From JBBDSJ01 sp040905025 (GTDB lineage Bacteria; Pseudomonadota; Gammaproteobacteria; Methylohalomonadales; Methylohalomonadaceae): 64,000 bases of DNA. The DNA lies in the NCBI GenBank assembly GCA_040905025.1, contig JBBDSJ010000121.1:1-64000 (forward strand), in the 5' to 3' direction. Positions 60,388 through 64,000 of this stretch are shown one piece after another (position 1 is the first letter of the stretch; each line of letters opens with the position of its first letter). Below the pieces are notes generated by a model. The model saw nothing but the letters and a program-made list of their open reading frames with translations, was not told the origin of the DNA and searched no databases. Made by a program: the position numbers and the translations under genes.

Positions 60388-62391
60388 ATGGCTTTGCGTT
60401 TTGAAATCTCGGGCGCACAAATTGATGGGGCCCGAGATTATCAGGAAGATGCTTTCCTGATTACCAATCTGACCGATGCTGAAGGTCAATCAAGTGCACT
60501 TGTTGTTGTCGCTGACGGTATGGGCGGACACGCTGCCGGTAACGTCGCCAGCAATATGGCCGTACAGGCATTCAACAAGTACGTCAGCAGCAACTACCCA
60601 AGTGACGACGTCGCCAGCGTTCTGCATGGCGCAGTTCTGAAAGCCAACAGCTCCATAGCCGAAACCATCCGCGAAACCAGTGCCCTGAGCGGCATGGGCT
60701 GCACCATGGTGGCAATACTCACTGAGCGCGACAAACTCTGGTGGGCCAGCGTTGGCGACAGTCATATCTACCTGCTGCGCGACAAGGAACTCACCAAGAA
60801 AAATGCCGACCACAGCTATGGCGGTTTCCTCGATCGCATGGCAGCGGCCGGCAAAACCATCGAACCCGAACCCGGCCTGTCACGCAACATGCTGATGAGC
60901 GCCGTCACCGGCGAGGATATTACTGAAATTGATTGTCCCGAAGAGCCCTTCATACTCAAGGGCGGGGATCGCTTGCTGCTTTGCAGCGACGGCCTTGATA
61001 CGCTCAGCGACGGTAAAATCATTCAATATTGTGACTGGTCGGAAAAACCACGTGAATGCGCCGAGGCCTTGCTGAAAGCGGTCGAAGAAGAAGCCATGCC
61101 GCGGCAGGACAATACGACCGTCATCGTTATCGATGTAATTGACTCGGCTGCCGAAGCAAAACAGACAGCAGCAAGCGAAGCTGAACTCAAGGCAGGTGAT
61201 ACCCAGCCAATCGAGATTGTCGGTGATCTCGCCAGTGATGACGATATCATGGATCCAGATACGCCGGTACCTGGCATTAAAGAAACGGAAGCGGAAGCGG
61301 AACCAGAGCCGGCACCCGCGAGCCCGCCCCCGACTCCGGCTGCGCCGTCAGGCACTGACGCGTATGCCGATCAGACAAAGTCTGGCGGCATGCTGTGGGC
61401 TGTTGCGGCTGTTGTAGTGATTATCGCAGTTGCCGGTTTTTTCTGGTGGCAAAGTCAGGACGCTACGCCAACCTTCCAGGAGGCCCCGACAGAAATAGAC
61501 ACGACTGAACCGGCCGCAGAGTCAGCGCCAGTAACGCCTGAGGATGCCGAGCCTGAAGCAGCAGACGAGGCCGAAGTGACTGATGCAACTGAAACCGGTA
61601 CAGCCGAGCCAGCACCCGCGACAGAAGAAGCTCCTGTCGCCGCAGTCCCGGAATCCAGACCGGTCAGCACCGGCAAGACTTTTGCCGATAGTTTGAGCGG
61701 TGGCGGTCAGGGCCCGACCATGGTCAGCATTCCCGCCGGCAGTTTTGAAATGGGCAGCACCCGCTCAGCTGAAGAACGCCCGCCTCACAAAGTCAATTTA
61801 TCGGGCTTTGCTATCAGCCAACACGAGATCAGCATTGCTGAATATGAGCGCTTTGCCCGGGCGACCGGCCGCAAAGTGCCCAACACCGGCAATCTCGGCA
61901 AGGACAATCACCCGGTATTCAATGTCAGTTGGGAAGATGCCTACTACTATACCGACTGGCTGTCACAGCAGACGGGCAAGAACTACCGCCTGGCAACAGA
62001 GGCCGAATGGGAGTACGCCGCCGGTACCGGTGCCAATACCACTTACTGGTGGGGGTTTGAATACCAGCCCGGCAGCGCTCACTGTTTTGACTGCGAGTCC
62101 GGCTTTGATCTGACCCGCCCCACGCGCATTGGCACTTTCAAGCCAAATCCGTTCGGATTGCATGACATGTATGGCAATGTTGCAGAATGGGTGCGGGATT
62201 GCTGGCACAACAACTACCAGGGCGCACCCACAGACGGACGTGAGTGGATGGGCGGTGAATGCAATCAGCGCGTGGTTCGTGGCGGCAGCTTCAGCAGCCC
62301 GGCCAGTTCACTGCGCACCAGCAAACGAGACAAGTTCCGCGCCACTTCGACGTATGACAATATCGGCATACGTGTCGTTAGAGGTGATTGA
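60388..62391 (+). CDS. PP2C-type Ser/Thr phosphatase fused to a formylglycine-generating-enzyme-like domain
   Basis: 667 residues. Cytosolic PPM phosphatase at about 1-250: VVADGMGGHAAGNVASNMAV, WASVGDSHIYLLRDKELTKK, LLLCSDGLDTLSD and RQDNTTVIVIDV carry all metal Asp residues. An acidic Pro/Ala/Glu linker, one helix at about 333-354 (MLWAVAAVVVIIAVAGFFWW), a second acidic linker, then an FGE-sulfatase (SUMF1-type) domain from about 443: VSIPAGSFEMGSTRSAEE, FAISQHEISIAEYERFA, LATEAEWEYAAG, NVAEWVRDCWHNN, RVVRGGSFSSPASSLRTSKR. The C-terminal domain should face the periplasm. Its pairing with a phosphatase in one chain is unusual. No Ser/Thr kinase is nearby. Confidence 0.9.
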   Translation: MALRFEISGAQIDGARDYQEDAFLITNLTDAEGQSSALVVVADGMGGHAAGNVASNMAVQAFNKYVSSNYPSDDVASVLHGAVLKANSSIAETIRETSALSGMGCTMVAILTERDKLWWASVGDSHIYLLRDKELTKKNADHSYGGFLDRMAAAGKTIEPEPGLSRNMLMSAVTGEDITEIDCPEEPFILKGGDRLLLCSDGLDTLSDGKIIQYCDWSEKPRECAEALLKAVEEEAMPRQDNTTVIVIDVIDSAAEAKQTAASEAELKAGDTQPIEIVGDLASDDDIMDPDTPVPGIKETEAEAEPEPAPASPPPTPAAPSGTDAYADQTKSGGMLWAVAAVVVIIAVAGFFWWQSQDATPTFQEAPTEIDTTEPAAESAPVTPEDAEPEAADEAEVTDATETGTAEPAPATEEAPVAAVPESRPVSTGKTFADSLSGGGQGPTMVSIPAGSFEMGSTRSAEERPPHKVNLSGFAISQHEISIAEYERFARATGRKVPNTGNLGKDNHPVFNVSWEDAYYYTDWLSQQTGKNYRLATEAEWEYAAGTGANTTYWWGFEYQPGSAHCFDCESGFDLTRPTRIGTFKPNPFGLHDMYGNVAEWVRDCWHNNYQGAPTDGREWMGGECNQRVVRGGSFSSPASSLRTSKRDKFRATSTYDNIGIRVVRGD

Positions 62392-62425
62392 GAAAGCGCC
62401 TGTAACTTATTAATTATAAAGAAGT

Positions 62426-62701
62426 TTACTTGTCGCTATGACCTAAATCGCGGGTCGGATCAATCCGATCCCGGATCAGTTGCTTGAGTTCTTTTGCATC
62501 CGGAAACCGGCCCTGTTCGGCTTTTGAAAACAGCAGTTCGCCATCCAGCCGGACAACAAAAACACCACCCGTAGCCGGAATCAGGGCCACTTCGCCAACG
62601 CTATCGGCAAACGTCATCAGTAACTCCTGCGCCAGCCAGGTGGCACGCAATACAAAACGGCATTGGGCGCAGTACTCAATTTCAACACGTGGCGACGGCA
62701 T
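62426..62701 (-). CDS. SelT/SelW/SelH-family thioredoxin-like protein
   Basis: 91 residues. PRVEIEYCAQCRFVLRATWL holds the CxxC (both Cys, no Sec), then ELLMTFADSVGEVALIPATG and GVFVVRLDGELLFSKAEQGR FPDAKELKQ, the Rdx family. Thiol redox role inferred. Divergent from the Gly/Tyr-rich exported protein. Confidence 0.92.
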   Translation of the reverse strand: MPSPRVEIEYCAQCRFVLRATWLAQELLMTFADSVGEVALIPATGGVFVVRLDGELLFSKAEQGRFPDAKELKQLIRDRIDPTRDLGHSDK

Positions 62702-62767
62702 TAATGCAACCTTCCCGGCTTATATCCTGTCATATGTACCGAACCCCAAGTCATGGAGCATCAGCTC

Positions 62768-63223
62768 ATGAAAACGCAATCATCACTTCTGCACAAGTAT
62801 CTCAAGCCACTACAGCTGGTCGGAATTGCCAGTTTACTGCTGTTGGCACAAACCGTACCTGCTGCAGACGTGCGTGTTATTGTAAATAGCGGTGGTTACT
62901 CCGGTCATGGCTACGCTGATCCGGGTTACCGCACCCGACCCGGATTTTCACTGGGCTACGGCAGCGTCGCAGGTTTGTCCCAGCGGCAACACCAGAACCA
63001 GGGCTACTATGATCGCGGCCACGCCAAACCGCACCATGGCCAGCACAATTACCATGGCAATTACCGTGGTTATCAACGCTCTCCACAAGGTTATTACGGT
63101 GGTAACAGAGACTATCGTTATAACCAGGGTTATGGCGGCTATGAGCGTGGCTATCGCGACGGTTATCGCAGCAGCGAGCGTCAATACCGGCAACCAAGAC
63201 AGCAGGTTGGACCGGGGCGCTAG
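62768..63223 (+). CDS. Gly/Tyr/Arg-rich exported protein
   Basis: 151 residues from ATG 62768 (another ATG at 62753 adds five). Signal peptide PLQLVGIASLLLLAQTVPAA. The mature part is low-complexity: repeated GY, GG, YR and HG steps (YRGYQRSPQGYYGGNRDYRY, GYGGYERGYRDGYRSSERQY), no cysteine, strongly basic at the end. Such proteins may bind envelope polymers or metal through His and Tyr; nothing more can be said. It overlaps the end of the AmpG-like gene on the other strand by 4 bp. Confidence 0.72.
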   Translation: MKTQSSLLHKYLKPLQLVGIASLLLLAQTVPAADVRVIVNSGGYSGHGYADPGYRTRPGFSLGYGSVAGLSQRQHQNQGYYDRGHAKPHHGQHNYHGNYRGYQRSPQGYYGGNRDYRYNQGYGGYERGYRDGYRSSERQYRQPRQQVGPGR

Positions 63224-64000
63224 ACCTGCGGGTCTGGTTGCGTCGCGCCATTGTCAAGTCTTGTCAGGCTCATACGTAACGGCAAGAGTAGCAATAAGCC
63301 CGGGATCGCAATTAAAAAACTGCCGCAGAAAAACACCGTCCAGCCATAACTGAACACCAGCTCACCGGCGGCGGGCCCGACCAACACCCGTCCGGTCGCG
63401 GCTACGGCCGACAATAATGCAAACTGGGTGGCCGTGTAGCGTGGATTGCAAAGCGCCATCAGCAGCGCCAGAAATGCGGCGGTGCCCATGCCCCCCGCTA
63501 CGTTTTCCAGACCCACCGCGACAACCATTGCCGGATAATTGGGCCCAAGCAGCGCCAGTATAATAAATCCGATATTCGTAACCGCCTGCAACAAACCGAA
63601 TACCAGTAACGCCCTGAATAGCGTCCAGCGCAGCATCAACACGCCGCCATAAACAGCTCCCCCCAGCATCGCAATCCAGCCAAACGCCTGTCCGACCAGA
63701 CCCACATCCATAGTCGAGTAACCCAACCCCTGGATCAGAAATGTGGTAGTGAGTGTGCCCGCAAAAGCATCACCAAGTTTGTACAGAATGATAAAGGCAA
63801 GCAGTAACAGCGCCTGATTGCGGCCGAGAAAATCACGCCATGGATCAACAACAGCACTGCGCAAATCCACTGGCGGTGGCGCACGGTGCAGTGGCGCCGG
63901 GGCCAACGCTGTCCCCAGCAGACCAAAGCCCAGGCAAGCTGCGAGCAGCCAGTACGTCCAGTGCCAGCCAATCACATCAGCCAGTATCAAGGCCCCGGCA
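63220..64000 (-). CDS. AmpG-like MFS permease (5' end outside window)
   Basis: The frame continues past base 64000 (AGALILADVIGWHWTYW), so the TTG at 63990 is internal. At least seven membrane helices are present; the stretch LGYSTMDVGLVGQAFGWIAM, NVAGGMGTAAFLALLMALCN PRYTATQFALLSA fits AmpG, which imports anhydromuropeptides from murein turnover. About 260 residues of a usual 420-490. Regulation not visible. Confidence 0.85.
   Translation of the reverse strand, partial: AGALILADVIGWHWTYWLLAACLGFGLLGTALAPAPLHRAPPPVDLRSAVVDPWRDFLGRNQALLLLAFIILYKLGDAFAGTLTTTFLIQGLGYSTMDVGLVGQAFGWIAMLGGAVYGGVLMLRWTLFRALLVFGLLQAVTNIGFIILALLGPNYPAMVVAVGLENVAGGMGTAAFLALLMALCNPRYTATQFALLSAVAATGRVLVGPAAGELVFSYGWTVFFCGSFLIAIPGLLLLLPLRMSLTRLDNGATQPDPQV

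Overview
The window looks like draft-assembly chromosome from an unidentified gammaproteobacterium. The Gram-negative envelope genes (LpxK, KdsB, LolC/LolD, an AmpG-like permease, L,D-transpeptidase, OmpA, a Lpp-like lipoprotein), the EF-P lysylation set (efp, epmA, epmB), the aat/bpt/infA block and the xseB-ispA-folE2 order all fit that group. No rRNA, tRNA or CRISPR array was seen. Three runs of 100 N (2181-2280, 5427-5526, 28334-28433) are scaffold gaps. The third is flanked by an exact 55-bp duplication, so it is an unmerged contig overlap, and removing it restores a full-length epmA.

Layout. 1-5.8 kb: an AbgT-type transporter cut by the window edge, DUF1820, a Tat-exported-looking histone-deacetylase-fold enzyme, a FemAB-like acyltransferase, then aat-bpt-infA. 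5.8-11.2 kb (minus strand): comEC-exbB-exbD-lpxK-trm112-kdsB, a lipid A/Kdo and DNA-uptake block. 11.3-14.4 kb: a DUF2062 protein, an internally deleted ISL3-family insertion sequence with inverted repeats and a near-perfect target duplication, and a frameshifted porin. 14.5-19.5 kb is the accessory region: a BetT-type transporter whose last 72 bp are repeated 1 kb downstream, a relic of an EamA transporter, three toxin-antitoxin modules, a small membrane protein, and two sequences with the layout of integron attC sites bracketing a yefM-yoeB cassette. No integron integrase is in the window. 19.5-31.7 kb: lolD-lolC, tsaB, an SDR protein, a sensory diguanylate cyclase, cpdA, a YoaA-type helicase and the EF-P modification locus. 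32-38.6 kb: htpX, parC, a PQQ-type sugar dehydrogenase and parE, separated by copies of one palindrome-rich repeat. 39.4-45.8 kb: xseB-ispA-folE2, mazG, HNH, an aminotransferase and small envelope proteins. 45.9-50.4 kb: OmpA, two tiny stress-type membrane proteins sharing an upstream element, an L,D-transpeptidase, moaB and hslR. 50.7-55 kb: a moxR-DUF58-transglutaminase operon. 55-64 kb: a CMD-Rieske fusion, hrpA, a PP2C phosphatase fused to a formylglycine-generating-enzyme-like domain, a SelW-like protein and an AmpG-like permease cut by the right edge.

The strongest candidates for something undescribed are: (1) the accessory region at the 3' end of betT, with attC-like sites, TA cassettes and a 72-bp repeat whose differences are all synonymous; (2) a five-copy family of modular palindromic intergenic repeats (about 46 to 240 bp); (3) the single-chain PP2C-transmembrane-FGE fusion; and (4) a 19-bp element shared by the upstream regions of two small stress-type genes. 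All calls come from reading sequence and translations; no database search was run.
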